DNA of 64,000 nucleotides. It comes from Betaproteobacteria bacterium. GTDB lineage: Bacteria > Pseudomonadota > Gammaproteobacteria > Burkholderiales > SG8-41. Position numbers and translations under genes: made by a program. Under the pieces are notes generated by a model that did no database searches, had not been told where the DNA came from, and saw only the letters and a list, made by a program, of their open reading frames with translations. The stretch spans positions 62,001 to 126,000 of the forward strand of contig JANYDM010000004.1 in NCBI GenBank assembly GCA_025363575.1, in the 5' to 3' direction. Positions 1 to 10,461 of this stretch are shown one piece after another. The stretch's first letter is position 1. Every line of letters begins with the position of its first letter.

Positions 1-512
1 TCAAGCAGTCCGATGCCGCGTTAACGCCCGAACAGAAAAAAGCGCTGCAGGCTGAAACGGATCGCAAGGCGGTAGAGAAAGCTGCCGCCGCCGAGCAAAC
101 GCGCAAAGACAGAGCCTTGCTGGATACCTTCACGACCGCCAATGAAATCGACCTCAAGCGCAATCGTGACATCCAGCTTATAGAGTCGAACATAGAAGCG
201 CAGACGACGAACTTGAAAAACGCGAACGACCGCCAGATCGACTCGCGCACGCGCATTGAGCAGTACAAGAAAGAAAACAGGCCCGTGCCGCCTTCAATAC
301 AGGAAGAATACGACCGCGCCGACGCCGGCAAGGCCAAGATTCAGGCGCAGATCGCGCAAAAGCGCAAGGACATTGCGGACCTCAACCAGCAATACGCCGC
401 GCTGAAAAAACGCTTCATCGAACTGACAGGGCCAACGCCGGCAGCCGCCGCAGTGCCCGCCCCGGCGCCGGCCACGACTGCGGCTGCACCTGCAGCTGCC
501 CCGAAGAAATAG
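1..512 (+). CDS. C-terminal part of a coiled-coil, probably periplasmic protein (start outside window)
   Basis: The reading frame is open from the left edge (frame starting at base 3) to a TAG at 510-512, so the true start lies upstream of the window. About 169 residues are visible. They are rich in Lys, Glu, Gln and Ala with heptad-like spacing, so a long coiled coil is expected, and they end in a Pro/Ala-rich tail and Lys-Lys. Overall style resembles the DUF4124 protein at 62953-63414 (charged helical C-terminus), but the N-terminal domain that would prove this is not in the window. Its stop is only 3 bases from the convergent gatB stop, with no terminator-like hairpin between them. Function unknown. 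Confidence 0.7.
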   Translation, partial: KQSDAALTPEQKKALQAETDRKAVEKAAAAEQTRKDRALLDTFTTANEIDLKRNRDIQLIESNIEAQTTNLKNANDRQIDSRTRIEQYKKENRPVPPSIQEEYDRADAGKAKIQAQIAQKRKDIADLNQQYAALKKRFIELTGPTPAAAAVPAPAPATTAAAPAAAPKK

Positions 513-515
513 GCG

Positions 516-1955
516 CTAATTCCCGGCGAGCTTTTGCTTAAGCAGCGTGTTGGCCTGCGCGGGATTGGCCTTGCCCTTTGAGGCCTTCATCACCTGGCCG
601 ACCAGCGAATTAAACGCTTTTTCCTTGCCGCTCCTATAGTCGGCAACCTGCTGCGCATTGGCCGCCATGACCTGGTCGATGATTTTCGCGAGCTCGCCGG
701 AATCAGAAATCTGCTTCAAACCTTTTGCCGCTATGATGGCGTCCGCATCACCTTCGCCATCCCACATTGAGTTGAACACGTCTTTGGCGATTTTGCCGGA
801 TATCGTTCCGTCGGCGATGCGGTCCACAAGTCCACGCAGTTGCCGCGGGCTAATGCGGCATTGCGTGACATCCAGATCTTCATCGTTTAGCCGAGCATTG
901 AGATTGCCACCGATCCAGTTCGCGCACAGCTGCGCTACGTCCGGCGCAGCACCTTCGACAGTTTTCTGAAAAAAATCGGCGATCTCGCGCGTTGCGGTCA
1001 ACACCAACGCTTGTGCTGTGGAAAGTTTGTTCTCATTCTCGAACCGGCCCCTTATATCATCGGGCAGAAGAGGCGTGAGTGCCGCCACTTCTTCCTTCCA
1101 CTGGTCGGATATTTCTAGAGGCAGCAGATCCGGATCAGGGAAATAGCGATAGTCCATCGCGTCTTCCTTCGAGCGCATCGAACGCGTTTCGTCCTTGTCC
1201 GGATCGTAAAGCCGCGTTTCCTGCTTTATGGTGCCGCCGTCCTCGATGATCTCGATCTGCCGGCGCACCTCGAATTTGATCGCCTGCTCCATGAAGCGAA
1301 ACGAGTTAAGGTTCTTGATTTCGCAGCGCGTGCCGAGTTTGTCGGTGCCCGCCGGTCGCACTGATACATTGGCGTCGCAGCGGAACGAACCTTCCTGCAT
1401 GTTGCCGTCGCAGATACCGATCCAGCGCACCAGCGTATGCAGGGTTTTGGCGTAGGCAATCGCCTCTTCGGCGCTGCGCATATCAGGCTCGGACACGATC
1501 TCGAGCAGCGGCGTGCCGGCGCGATTCAGGTCGATGCCGCTCATGCCTTCGAAATCCTCATGCAGTGATTTGCCAGCGTCCTCCTCGAGGTGCGCGCGCG
1601 TCAGCCGCACCGTTTTCCGCTCGTCGGCGACGACGAAGTCCAGGCATCCGCCGACGACTATCGGCAACTCGAACTGGCTGATCTGGTAGCCCTTGGGCAG
1701 ATCGGGGTAAAAATAATTTTTGCGCGCGAATACCGAGCGCTTGCTGATCTTGCCGCCGACCGCAAGTCCGAAGCGGATGGCGCGCTCGACCGCGCCCTTG
1801 TTCAGTACCGGCAGCACGCCGGGCAGCGCAATATCGACGGCGCTTGCCTGGGAGTTCGGGGGTGCGCCGAATGCGGTCGCGGCGCCGGAAAATATCTTCG
1901 ACTGCGTCGACAGCTGCGCGTGCGTCTCCAGTCCGATGACGACTTCCCACTTCAT
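516..1955 (-). CDS. gatB: Asp-tRNA(Asn)/Glu-tRNA(Gln) amidotransferase subunit B
   Basis: GatB is the kinase-like subunit of GatCAB. It phosphorylates the side chain of mischarged Glu-tRNA(Gln) or Asp-tRNA(Asn), then transfers ammonia supplied by GatA. The protein is 479 aa, the normal family length, and begins with the typical [15 protein letters not shown], followed by the conserved [16 protein letters not shown] segment and a GatB/YqeY C-terminal domain. The frame stays open upstream, but that extension is out-of-frame gatA sequence; the ATG at 1955 overlaps the gatA stop by 4 bases (ATGA), indicating translational coupling. Its presence implies that the organism makes Gln-tRNA and/or Asn-tRNA by the indirect route. 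Confidence 0.97.
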   Translation of the reverse strand: MKWEVVIGLETHAQLSTQSKIFSGAATAFGAPPNSQASAVDIALPGVLPVLNKGAVERAIRFGLAVGGKISKRSVFARKNYFYPDLPKGYQISQFELPIVVGGCLDFVVADERKTVRLTRAHLEEDAGKSLHEDFEGMSGIDLNRAGTPLLEIVSEPDMRSAEEAIAYAKTLHTLVRWIGICDGNMQEGSFRCDANVSVRPAGTDKLGTRCEIKNLNSFRFMEQAIKFEVRRQIEIIEDGGTIKQETRLYDPDKDETRSMRSKEDAMDYRYFPDPDLLPLEISDQWKEEVAALTPLLPDDIRGRFENENKLSTAQALVLTATREIADFFQKTVEGAAPDVAQLCANWIGGNLNARLNDEDLDVTQCRISPRQLRGLVDRIADGTISGKIAKDVFNSMWDGEGDADAIIAAKGLKQISDSGELAKIIDQVMAANAQQVADYRSGKEKAFNSLVGQVMKASKGKANPAQANTLLKQKLAGN

Positions 1956-3409
1956 GCGATTGCCTGCGGCATGCGCATGTGCCAGTCGGTCGCTTGCTGA
2001 TATTGATGCGCGACGTTCAGCATTTTTGCTTCGCCGAAATAATTGCCGATGATCTGCAAGCCGACGGGATGCTCTTTGTCGCCGAACCCGGCCGGAATCG
2101 ACATGCCGGGCAGCCCCGCGAGATTGACGGCTATAGTGTAAATGTCCGACAAGTACATCTGCACCGGGTCGCCCGCTTTCTCGCCGAGATTGAACGCCGT
2201 GGTAGGCGCGGTCGGGCCCATGATGACGTCGCATTTCTCGAACGCCGCGGTGAAATCCTGCGCGATCAGGCGGCGCAATTTTTGCGCCTTGAGATAGTAG
2301 GCGTCGTAGTAGCCATGCGACAGCACGTAGGTGCCGATCAAAATGCGGCGCTTCACCTCCGCGCCGAAGCCCTGCGCGCGCGTCTTCTGGTACATGTCCG
2401 CCAGATCGGCGTACTCCGGCGCTCGATAGCCATAGCGCACGCCGTCGAAACGCGACAGGTTGCTCGAAGCTTCGGCCGGCGCCAGCACGTAATAAACCGG
2501 CACCGACAGCTTCATGTTGGGCAATGTGACTTCGACCGTTTCGCAACCGAGCTTTTTAAATTCGGCGATAGCCTGATCGACGGCCTTCGCGACGTCGGGC
2601 GCCATGCCCTGCGCAAAGAATTCCGCCGGCAAGCCGACGCGCAGGCCTTTGATGGATTTTGCGAGGTCGCGGGAATAGTCTTCACGCTCGCGCTGCAGGC
2701 TTGTCGAGTCGCGTGCATCATGCCCGGCCATCACGTTCATCATCAGCGCCAAGTCTTCGGCCGTTTTCGCGAACGGTCCCGCCTGATCGAGGCTGGAAGC
2801 GAATGCGATCATGCCGTAACGGGAGACCACGCCGTAAGTGGGCTTCAGGCCGCACACGCCCGACAGCGCTGCGGGCTGGCGGATCGAGCCACCGGTGTCC
2901 GTGCCGGTCGCGGCCGGCACCAGGCGCGCGGCGACCGCGGCGGCCGACCCGCCGGAGCTGCCGCCCGGAACAGCGCCCGCGTCCCACGGATTTTTCACCG
3001 GCCCGTAGTACGAAGTTTCGTTCGACGAACCCATCGCAAATTCGTCCATATTGGTTTTGCCGGCAATCACGGCGCCTGCGCGGTTGAACTGCGCAATAAC
3101 GTGCGCGTCGTACGGCGCGACGAAATTCGAGAGGATTTTCGAGGCGCACGTGGTGAGCCAGCCTTGCGCGCAGAATATGTCCTTGTGCGCGAATGGGATG
3201 CCGGTCAGCGGCCCGGCACCGCCTTGAGCGAGCACTGCGTCAGCGCTTCTCGCGGCAGTCAGACTGCGCTCTTCATCGACGCTGATGAAGGCGTTGAGCG
3301 TTTTCCCCAGACCATTGATTCGTCTGAGGAAAAACTCCGTAAGTTCAACGCTGGAAACGCGTTTGGCGGCAAGTTCCGCAGCGAGTTGCTTGAGCGTGAA
3401 ATTCAGCAT
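1952..3409 (-). CDS. gatA: Asp-tRNA(Asn)/Glu-tRNA(Gln) amidotransferase subunit A
   Basis: GatA is the glutaminase subunit, an amidase-signature enzyme that releases ammonia from glutamine for GatB. The Ser-cisSer-Lys triad is visible: K76 in FAHKD, S151 in GGSSGGS and S175 in DTGGSIRQP, with the family spacing. The length of 485 aa is normal. I chose the ATG at 3409 ([13 protein letters not shown]) over the upstream start at 3454 because homologues begin here and the extra 15 residues show no conservation. It lies between gatC (63 bases upstream) and gatB (4-base overlap) in the order gatC-gatA-gatB. Confidence 0.97.
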   Translation of the reverse strand: MLNFTLKQLAAELAAKRVSSVELTEFFLRRINGLGKTLNAFISVDEERSLTAARSADAVLAQGGAGPLTGIPFAHKDIFCAQGWLTTCASKILSNFVAPYDAHVIAQFNRAGAVIAGKTNMDEFAMGSSNETSYYGPVKNPWDAGAVPGGSSGGSAAAVAARLVPAATGTDTGGSIRQPAALSGVCGLKPTYGVVSRYGMIAFASSLDQAGPFAKTAEDLALMMNVMAGHDARDSTSLQREREDYSRDLAKSIKGLRVGLPAEFFAQGMAPDVAKAVDQAIAEFKKLGCETVEVTLPNMKLSVPVYYVLAPAEASSNLSRFDGVRYGYRAPEYADLADMYQKTRAQGFGAEVKRRILIGTYVLSHGYYDAYYLKAQKLRRLIAQDFTAAFEKCDVIMGPTAPTTAFNLGEKAGDPVQMYLSDIYTIAVNLAGLPGMSIPAGFGDKEHPVGLQIIGNYFGEAKMLNVAHQYQQATDWHMRMPQAIA

Positions 3410-3472
3410 GTCGATTTGCGAGTCGGCGGTGCGGGCGTGGGCCAGGGCATGCAACGCAACACGTCGATTGCT

Positions 3473-3760
3473 CTATTCAATGACTTTCGGCACGAGGTAA
3501 AGAGCGGCTTCGACTTGCGGCGCTATCGACTGAAACAGGGTGTGCTGATCGATTTCGGTGACGACGTCGTCGCGCAGCCGCAACATTAGGTCCTGCGCGT
3601 GGGACATGGGCGCTACGCCCGAGGTGTCGACGGCCTGCATTTCTTCGATGAGGCGGAAGATGCCTGTCATACGGCTCAACACCTCGACCGCCTCGTCAGG
3701 CGCGACTTCGATGCGCGCCAGTTGTGCAATGCGTTTTACGTCGTCCAGCGTGAGAGCCAT
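3473..3760 (-). CDS. gatC: Asp-tRNA(Asn)/Glu-tRNA(Gln) amidotransferase subunit C
   Basis: GatC is the small subunit that wraps around the GatA-GatB interface and stabilises the complex. It is 95 aa, the usual size, and begins MALTLDDVKRIAQLARIEV, the typical GatC N-terminal helix, with the conserved DxxPMSHAQ-like middle section (VAPMSHAQDLMLRLRDDVV). It is the first gene of gatCAB and is divergent from mreB, with a 94-base AT-rich promoter region between them. Confidence 0.96.
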   Translation of the reverse strand: MALTLDDVKRIAQLARIEVAPDEAVEVLSRMTGIFRLIEEMQAVDTSGVAPMSHAQDLMLRLRDDVVTEIDQHTLFQSIAPQVEAALYLVPKVIE

Positions 3761-3785
3761 GGGGCAGCGCGCTTTTTTGCTTAAA

Positions 3786-4898
<1,113 letters not shown>

Positions 4899-4907
4899 CA
4901 CCATTGG

Positions 4908-4976
4908 GGCGTGAAACGTGAGGGGCGCGGCGATCCGCTGCGGCACCGCAGGCCCCCGGTTCTCGCGCTTCACGCC
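4908..4976 (+). other. inverted repeat in the mreB-mreC gap
   Basis: GGCGTGAA at 4908-4915 is complementary to TTCACGCC at 4969-4976, and GC-rich segments inside (CGTGAGGGG and CCCCCGGTTCTCGCG) can pair partly as well. A transcript could fold into a long imperfect stem just after the mreB stop. There is no T-run, so it is not a classic Rho-independent terminator. It may stabilise the mreB 3' end or attenuate read-through. No other feature was seen in this gap. Confidence 0.35.
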
Positions 4977-4986
4977 TCCCCGGTAA

Positions 4987-5886
4987 ATGGAACATTCTCC
5001 GCCGCAATTTTTCAGACGCGGTCCGAGCCCCTTAGTCCGCCTGCTGTTGTGCTCACTGCTGTCCATCGCGCTGCTGATCTCCGACGCGCACTACGGCTAT
5101 CTTGAAGGCGTGCGCCGGATCGTTTCCGTCATCGTGTATCCGTTCCAGCGTCTCGCCGGCGCGCCGCGGGCGCTGCTCGACGCGGTGGGCGAGTTCTTCG
5201 TGACGCAATCGTCGCTGCGCACTGAAAACGCCAGGCTCGGCGCGCAAAGCCTGCGCGACGCCGCTACGCTCAGAAAATACGCGGCGCTCACGGCGGAAAA
5301 CACGCATTTGCGCGATCTGCTTGCCGCGCGCCAGCGTTTTCCGGAAAGCACAGTGTTCGCCGAAGTACTGTACGCGGGGCGCGACATCTTCACGCGCAGG
5401 ATTGTCATCGACCGGGGGCAGCAGAGCGGCGTGAGGGCCGGTCAGCCCGTCATCGATCAAATCGGCGTGATCGGGCAGGTCACGCGCGCTTATCCCTGGC
5501 TTGCGGAAATCACGCTGATCACTGATAAAGACCAGACAGTACCGGTGCAGAATCTGCGCAACGGCTTGCGCGCGGTGCTCGGCGGCACCGGCAACGACGG
5601 GCAGCTCGAGCTGAAATTCATTCCGCTGAACGCGGAATTTCAGAACGGCGATCAGCTCGTCACCTCCGGCATCGACGGCGTATATCCGCCCGGTCTGCCG
5701 GTCGCCGAGGTAACCAATGTCGAGCGCGACGCGGCCTACCTGTTCGCGCGCATTACATGCAAACCACTGGCCGGGGTAACGAGCCATGGCCAGGTTCTGG
5801 TCCTGAACTGGGAAAACAAGGCGCCCGCGCACCCGGTCGAGGAACCCAAATCAGTGCGCCCCAAAAAGCCGCGCAGGGGCAGCTGA
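4987..5886 (+). CDS. mreC: rod shape-determining protein MreC
   Basis: MreC is an inner-membrane protein whose periplasmic part links MreB filaments to PBP2 and RodA. The 299-aa protein has one N-terminal membrane anchor (about residues 17-37, LVRLLLCSLLSIALLIS), then a coiled-coil stretch (about 70-120) and the beta-barrel MreC domain with the conserved TDKDQTVPVQ and GDQLVTSGIDGVYPPGLPVAEV segments. The tail is basic and Pro-rich. The stop overlaps the mreD start by one base (TGATG), so the two are probably coupled. Confidence 0.96.
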   Translation: MEHSPPQFFRRGPSPLVRLLLCSLLSIALLISDAHYGYLEGVRRIVSVIVYPFQRLAGAPRALLDAVGEFFVTQSSLRTENARLGAQSLRDAATLRKYAALTAENTHLRDLLAARQRFPESTVFAEVLYAGRDIFTRRIVIDRGQQSGVRAGQPVIDQIGVIGQVTRAYPWLAEITLITDKDQTVPVQNLRNGLRAVLGGTGNDGQLELKFIPLNAEFQNGDQLVTSGIDGVYPPGLPVAEVTNVERDAAYLFARITCKPLAGVTSHGQVLVLNWENKAPAHPVEEPKSVRPKKPRRGS

Positions 5887-6407
5887 TGCAATTCCGCGAC
5901 ATCGCCCCGCACGAGATCCTGTTGCCGGTCAGAGCCGCGTTTATCGTATTTACGTTTATCGCGGCGCTGATGATCAATCTGCTGCAGTGGTCCGGCTGGT
6001 GGCTCGTGATCAAGCCCGATTTCGTCGCGCTGGTCGTGCTCTATTGGTGCATACAGCAGCCGCGCAAGGTCGGCTTCAGCTCGGCATGGCTACTGGGGAT
6101 CGTCATGGACGTCGCCGAAGGCAGCCTGTTCGGCCAGCACGCGCTCGCCTATTCGGTACTCGCATACGCGGGCATCGTGCTCAACCGGCGCGTGCTGATG
6201 TTCACGATGCGCGACCAGGTGCTGCATGTGCTCGTGCTCCTGCTGATGAACGACATTCTGGTGCTCGCGACGCGCATGCTCGCCGGCGCCGCGTTTCCCG
6301 GCTTCAGCTATTTCATCGGCAGTTTGACGGCGGCCGCGCTGTGGCCCGCGCTGACCTGGCTGTTCAAGCTGCCGCAACGCCCGGCGCCCGATCCAGACCG
6401 TGTCTGA
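5886..6407 (+). CDS. mreD: rod shape-determining protein MreD
   Basis: MreD is a small polytopic membrane protein of the elongasome. The 173-aa sequence has about five hydrophobic spans and the family pattern PDFVALVVLYWCIQQPRKVGFSSAW and DVAEGSLFGQHALAYSVLAY. I took the ATG at 5886, which overlaps the mreC stop; the frame is open further upstream, but that part is mreC read in another frame. Its end overlaps the GTG start of mrdA by 8 bases. Confidence 0.95.
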   Translation: MQFRDIAPHEILLPVRAAFIVFTFIAALMINLLQWSGWWLVIKPDFVALVVLYWCIQQPRKVGFSSAWLLGIVMDVAEGSLFGQHALAYSVLAYAGIVLNRRVLMFTMRDQVLHVLVLLLMNDILVLATRMLAGAAFPGFSYFIGSLTAAALWPALTWLFKLPQRPAPDPDRV

Positions 6408-8310
6408 ATTCACCATCAATCCAGGGGTCGAGCTTAGAAATTCCCGTCTCGAGATATATCAATTCCGCGTGCGCCTCGCCATTGCGTCGGCGTTCGTGCT
6501 GCTCGTGTTTTTCCTGCTGTTCGTGCGCTTCTTCTACCTGCAGGTCGTTCGTCACGACTATTACTCGACGCTGGCCGAGACCAACCGCATCTCGATCGTG
6601 CCTATCGTGCCCAACCGCGGCATTATCGTCGACCGCAAAGGGGTGCTGCTTGCCAACAATTATTCCGCGTATACGCTCGAAATCACCCCGCGCAAAGTCG
6701 AGGATGTCGAGGCGCTGATCGATGACCTGGCGACCGTCGTCGAAATCACCGCCAAGGACCGCCGCCGCTTTAAAAAACTCGTCGAGGAAAGCAAGAGCTT
6801 CGAAAGCCTGCCCATACGCACGCGTCTCTCAGACGAGGAAATAGCGCGTTTCGCCGCCAACCGCTATCGCTTCCCGGGCGTCGAGATCAATGCGCGCCTG
6901 TTTCGTCAGTATCCGCAGGCCGAGCTTTTTTCGCACGTGGTCGGTCACATCGGGCGCATCAATACGCGCGAAACCGAGCAGCTCGAGGCCGACGGCCTCG
7001 ATGCCAATTACCGCGGCACGGATTACATCGGCAAGGTCGGCCTCGAGCAAAGCTACGAAACGCATCTGCACGGCACGACCGGCGTGGAGGAAGTTGAAGT
7101 CGACGCCGCCGGACGCGCGGTGCGCACGCTATCGCGTTCGGCGCCGGTGTCGGGCAGCAATCTCGTGCTCAATCTCGACGCAGGCCTGCAGGAAGTCGTC
7201 TACCGCGCGTTCGGCGACTTTCGCGGTGCACTCGTTGCCATCGATCCGGCTACAGGCGGCGTGCTCGCGTTCGTTTCGAAGCCGGGCTTCGATCCCAATC
7301 TGTTCGTCGACGGCATCGATCCGCAAAACTGGAAAGAACTCAACGAATCGATTGACCGGCCGATGGTCAACCGTGCGCTCGCGGGCACTTATCCGCCCGG
7401 CTCCACCTTCAAGCCCTACATGGCGCTCGCGGCGCTCACGTACGGCAAGCGGCGTCCCGAGCAGGCGATAAGCGATCCCGGTGGCTTCAATTTCGGCGGC
7501 CATTTTTTCCGCGACGACAAGGTCGGCGGCCACGGCATGGTGGACATGTACAAGTCGATCGTCGTGTCGTGCGACACCTATTACTACATGCTCGCCAACG
7601 ATCTGGGCATCGACCATATCTCCACTTTCATGCGGCAGTTCGGCTTCGGCACGCGCACCGGCATAGACATCACCGGCGAATCGGGCGGCATCCTCCCCTC
7701 GCAGGAATGGAAAATGAAACGCTTCAAGCAGAAGTGGTACGCGGGCGAAACCATCAGCGTCGGCATCGGTCAGGGCTACAACTCCTATACGCCGCTGCAG
7801 CTCGCGCAGGCTGTGGCCACAATCGCCAACGACGGCGTGATGTTCCGCCCCCACATCGTCAACTACGTGGAGGACATCGTGACGCACAACCGTTCGGTGA
7901 TCGAACCGCAGCCGCTGCGCACGATAGAACTCAAGCCCGAGCATCTGCAGGTGGTCAAGAACGCACTGGTCGGCGTCAACAAGGAAGGGACGGGCGCCCG
8001 CGCTTTTGCCGGCGCGCCGTACACGAGCGCCGGTAAAACCGGCACTGCGCAGGTGGTCGCGATCAAGCAGGGCGAGAAATATGTCGAAAGTCGCGTCGCC
8101 GAACGCCATCGGGACCACGCGCTCTTCATTGCTTATGCGCCGGTCGACAAACCGAGAATCGCGCTCGCCGTGCTGGTCGAGAACGCCGGCTTCGGCGCGC
8201 GCACGGCGGCGCCGATCGCGCGCGCGGTGTTCGATTATTATCTTTTGGGCAAGCAGCCGACGCCGGTGAAGGCCGACGACGGCGCGGCGGTAGGGGCCAC
8301 GCGTGATTAG
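6400..8310 (+). CDS. mrdA: peptidoglycan D,D-transpeptidase PBP2
   Basis: PBP2 crosslinks peptidoglycan during side-wall growth, working with RodA. The protein (636 aa) starts with GTG, has one membrane anchor (about residues 29-49), a PBP dimer domain and a C-terminal transpeptidase domain. All three penicillin-binding motifs are present: S335-T-F-K338 (catalytic serine), S390-C-D392 and K546-T-G548. It overlaps mreD by 8 bases and rodA by 8 bases, so the block is translationally coupled. Confidence 0.97.
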   Translation: MSEFTINPGVELRNSRLEIYQFRVRLAIASAFVLLVFFLLFVRFFYLQVVRHDYYSTLAETNRISIVPIVPNRGIIVDRKGVLLANNYSAYTLEITPRKVEDVEALIDDLATVVEITAKDRRRFKKLVEESKSFESLPIRTRLSDEEIARFAANRYRFPGVEINARLFRQYPQAELFSHVVGHIGRINTRETEQLEADGLDANYRGTDYIGKVGLEQSYETHLHGTTGVEEVEVDAAGRAVRTLSRSAPVSGSNLVLNLDAGLQEVVYRAFGDFRGALVAIDPATGGVLAFVSKPGFDPNLFVDGIDPQNWKELNESIDRPMVNRALAGTYPPGSTFKPYMALAALTYGKRRPEQAISDPGGFNFGGHFFRDDKVGGHGMVDMYKSIVVSCDTYYYMLANDLGIDHISTFMRQFGFGTRTGIDITGESGGILPSQEWKMKRFKQKWYAGETISVGIGQGYNSYTPLQLAQAVATIANDGVMFRPHIVNYVEDIVTHNRSVIEPQPLRTIELKPEHLQVVKNALVGVNKEGTGARAFAGAPYTSAGKTGTAQVVAIKQGEKYVESRVAERHRDHALFIAYAPVDKPRIALAVLVENAGFGARTAAPIARAVFDYYLLGKQPTPVKADDGAAVGATRD

Positions 8311-9397
8311 GCGGATCCTGCGCGCCCTGACGACGCATATCGACAGCCAGCTGCTGATCGCAATGCTGATGCTCATGACGGTGAGCCTGGTGGTGATCTA
8401 CAGCGGCTCGAATCAGACCTACAGGCTGGTGTCGAGCCAGATGGCGAACATCGTCGTCGCCCTGGGCGTGCTGTACGTATTCGCGAACATCTCGCCGCAC
8501 TATCTGATGCGCATTGCGCTGCCGCTATACGTGCTCGGCATCATGCTTCTCATATGCGTCGCACTGTTCGGCGACATCGTCAACGGCGCGCGGCGCTGGC
8601 TCTACATCGGCGTCACGCGCATCCAGCCATCCGAACTCATGAAGATCGCGGTGCCGCTGATGCTCGCGTGGTACTTCGACCGCTACGAGACGACCCTCAG
8701 GCTGAAGAATTACATCGTCGCTGTCGTGCTGCTGCTGGTGCCGATCGGACTGATCGTGCGCCAGCCGGACCTCGGCACGGCGCTGCTGATTTCAGCCGCG
8801 GGCGGCTACGTGCTGTTCCTCGCCGGATTGTCGTGGCGCATCATCATAGGGCTCGGCGTTGCCGCCGCCGCATGCATGCCGTTCGTGTGGGGCATGATGC
8901 ATGACTACCAGCGCCAGCGCATTCTAACGCTGATCGACCCGACGCAGGACCCGCTAGGCGCCGGCTATCACACCATACAATCGACGATCGCACTCGGCTC
9001 CGGCGGCATTCTGGGCAAAGGCTGGCTGCAGGGCACCCAGACGCATCTCGACTTCATTCCGGAACGGACTACCGATTTTATCTTCGCCGTATTTTCCGAG
9101 GAGTTCGGCCTGCTCGGCAATACGCTGCTGCTCGTGCTGTTTTTGCTCGTCATCGCGCGCGGCGTCGTCATCACTGCCAACGCGCCCACGCTTTTTACGC
9201 GCCTTTTCGGCGGCGCAATCACCTTGACGTTCTTCACGTACGCATTCGTCAACATGGGCATGGTCAGCGGCATTCTGCCGGTCGTCGGCGTGCCGCTGCC
9301 GCTGGTGAGCTACGGCGGCACTTCATTGGTGACGATTTGTCTGGGCCTGGGGATCTTGATGAGCATCGAGACGCACAAAAAGTTGGTGCAATCTTGA
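8303..9397 (+). CDS. rodA: peptidoglycan glycosyltransferase RodA (SEDS family)
   Basis: RodA polymerises lipid II into glycan strands for elongation, paired with PBP2. The 364-aa protein has about ten membrane spans and SEDS motifs including NGARRWLYIGVTRIQPSE, RQPDLGTALL, FIPERTTDFIFAVFSEEFG and the C-terminal PLPLVSYGGTS. It begins with GTG (8303), 8 bases inside mrdA. The next gene, rlpA, follows after 8 bases. Confidence 0.97.
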   Translation: MIRRILRALTTHIDSQLLIAMLMLMTVSLVVIYSGSNQTYRLVSSQMANIVVALGVLYVFANISPHYLMRIALPLYVLGIMLLICVALFGDIVNGARRWLYIGVTRIQPSELMKIAVPLMLAWYFDRYETTLRLKNYIVAVVLLLVPIGLIVRQPDLGTALLISAAGGYVLFLAGLSWRIIIGLGVAAAACMPFVWGMMHDYQRQRILTLIDPTQDPLGAGYHTIQSTIALGSGGILGKGWLQGTQTHLDFIPERTTDFIFAVFSEEFGLLGNTLLLVLFLLVIARGVVITANAPTLFTRLFGGAITLTFFTYAFVNMGMVSGILPVVGVPLPLVSYGGTSLVTICLGLGILMSIETHKKLVQS

Positions 9398-9405
9398 AGC
9401 TAAGG

Positions 9406-10452
9406 ATGCGTGGTCCCGGGCCATTCATCCTTTGCCTGGCCCTCGCCGGCTGCGGCGGCATGGTTACGCGCGAAACGCCGGGCGTAGCCGCACGGACGCC
9501 TGATGGCGTTACGGCGCCCCCGCCCGCGGCGGCGAGCCGTCCCGTACCGCCCACATCGCGCGGCGGCGGTTACTATCTGAACGACGGGCCGGGCGACAAT
9601 CCGCCCGCGAATATCGAGCAGATTCCGGACGCAGTACCGCGCGCGGAACCACTGCGCCCTGCGAACATGCGTCCCTATTTGGTGATGGGACAGACCTACA
9701 CGCCAATGACGCGGCTTGCGCCTTACAAGGAACGCGGCATCGCTAGCTGGTACGGGCGCCGCTACCATGACCAGAAAACGTCGTCCGGCGAAATTTACGA
9801 CATGTACGCGATGACCGCGGCACATACCGTATTGCCGATTCCAAGTTACGCGCGCGTGACCAACCTCGCGAACAACAAGTCGATCGTCGTGCGCATCAAC
9901 GACCGCGGACCGTTTCATTCGGACCGCCTGATCGATCTTTCGTACACCGCGGCGTACAAGCTGGGCGTGCTTGGCGGCGGCCGGGCGATGGTCGAAGTCG
10001 AGACCATTATCGTAGACGCAGGAACGCTGGTAGTGCCTGCCGCCGTCTCCACTGCATCTGCGAACACCGTGATTGCAACGCCCGTGCCATCGGGCGTACC
10101 TGCGGCGGGCATCGCGTTGCCGCCCGAACCCGCTATCCCGCCTGCGGCCGCGGTGCCAGCCGCTTCTTCAGCGGAAAAGTCCGTGCCGTCAGTACCCGTT
10201 GTAGCGGAAGCCCCTGTGCAAAAAGGACTCTTCCTGCAGCTCGGCGCATTCGGCTCGCAGGACAACGCCGACACCTACCTCACGCGCCTGCGCGCGCAAG
10301 TCGACTGGCTGGCGCCGGCGCTGCACGTCTATTCGAAGGACGGCCTCTACCGCGTGCACGCGGGGCCGTATGTCAACCAGAGCGATGCGCGCGCCGCCGC
10401 GGACCGCATCAGCCAGGCGCTCGGCATCAAGCCGATGGTGCTTGTGAGATAA
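9406..10452 (+). CDS. rlpA: septal/rare lipoprotein A with SPOR domain
   Basis: RlpA is an outer-membrane lipoprotein; in Pseudomonas it is a lytic transglycosylase for glycan lacking stem peptides. With the ATG at 9406 the protein has 348 aa and a lipoprotein signal ending L-A-G-C (Cys16). A double-psi beta-barrel domain (GIASWYGRRYHDQKTSSGE ... AMTAAHTVLP ... INDRGPF) carries the His and Asp linked to catalysis. A Pro/Ala-rich linker and a C-terminal SPOR domain follow (LFLQLGAFGSQDNA to the end). A TTG at 9394 that overlaps the rodA stop is an alternative start and would add four residues. It converges with hslU, whose stop is 9 bases away. Confidence 0.93.
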   Translation: MRGPGPFILCLALAGCGGMVTRETPGVAARTPDGVTAPPPAAASRPVPPTSRGGGYYLNDGPGDNPPANIEQIPDAVPRAEPLRPANMRPYLVMGQTYTPMTRLAPYKERGIASWYGRRYHDQKTSSGEIYDMYAMTAAHTVLPIPSYARVTNLANNKSIVVRINDRGPFHSDRLIDLSYTAAYKLGVLGGGRAMVEVETIIVDAGTLVVPAAVSTASANTVIATPVPSGVPAAGIALPPEPAIPPAAAVPAASSAEKSVPSVPVVAEAPVQKGLFLQLGAFGSQDNADTYLTRLRAQVDWLAPALHVYSKDGLYRVHAGPYVNQSDARAAADRISQALGIKPMVLVR

Positions 10453-10461
10453 GCGCAGCTG

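Noticed and set aside
1956..2546. Extension of the gatB reading frame to 676 aa
   Set aside because: The extra part is gatA read in another frame; GatB homologues begin at [15 protein letters not shown] (1955), which overlaps the gatA stop as expected.
1979..3589. 536-aa open frame antisense to gatA/gatC
   Set aside because: Opposite to well-supported genes, no recognisable domain, Arg/His-rich composition typical of shadow frames in GC-rich DNA.
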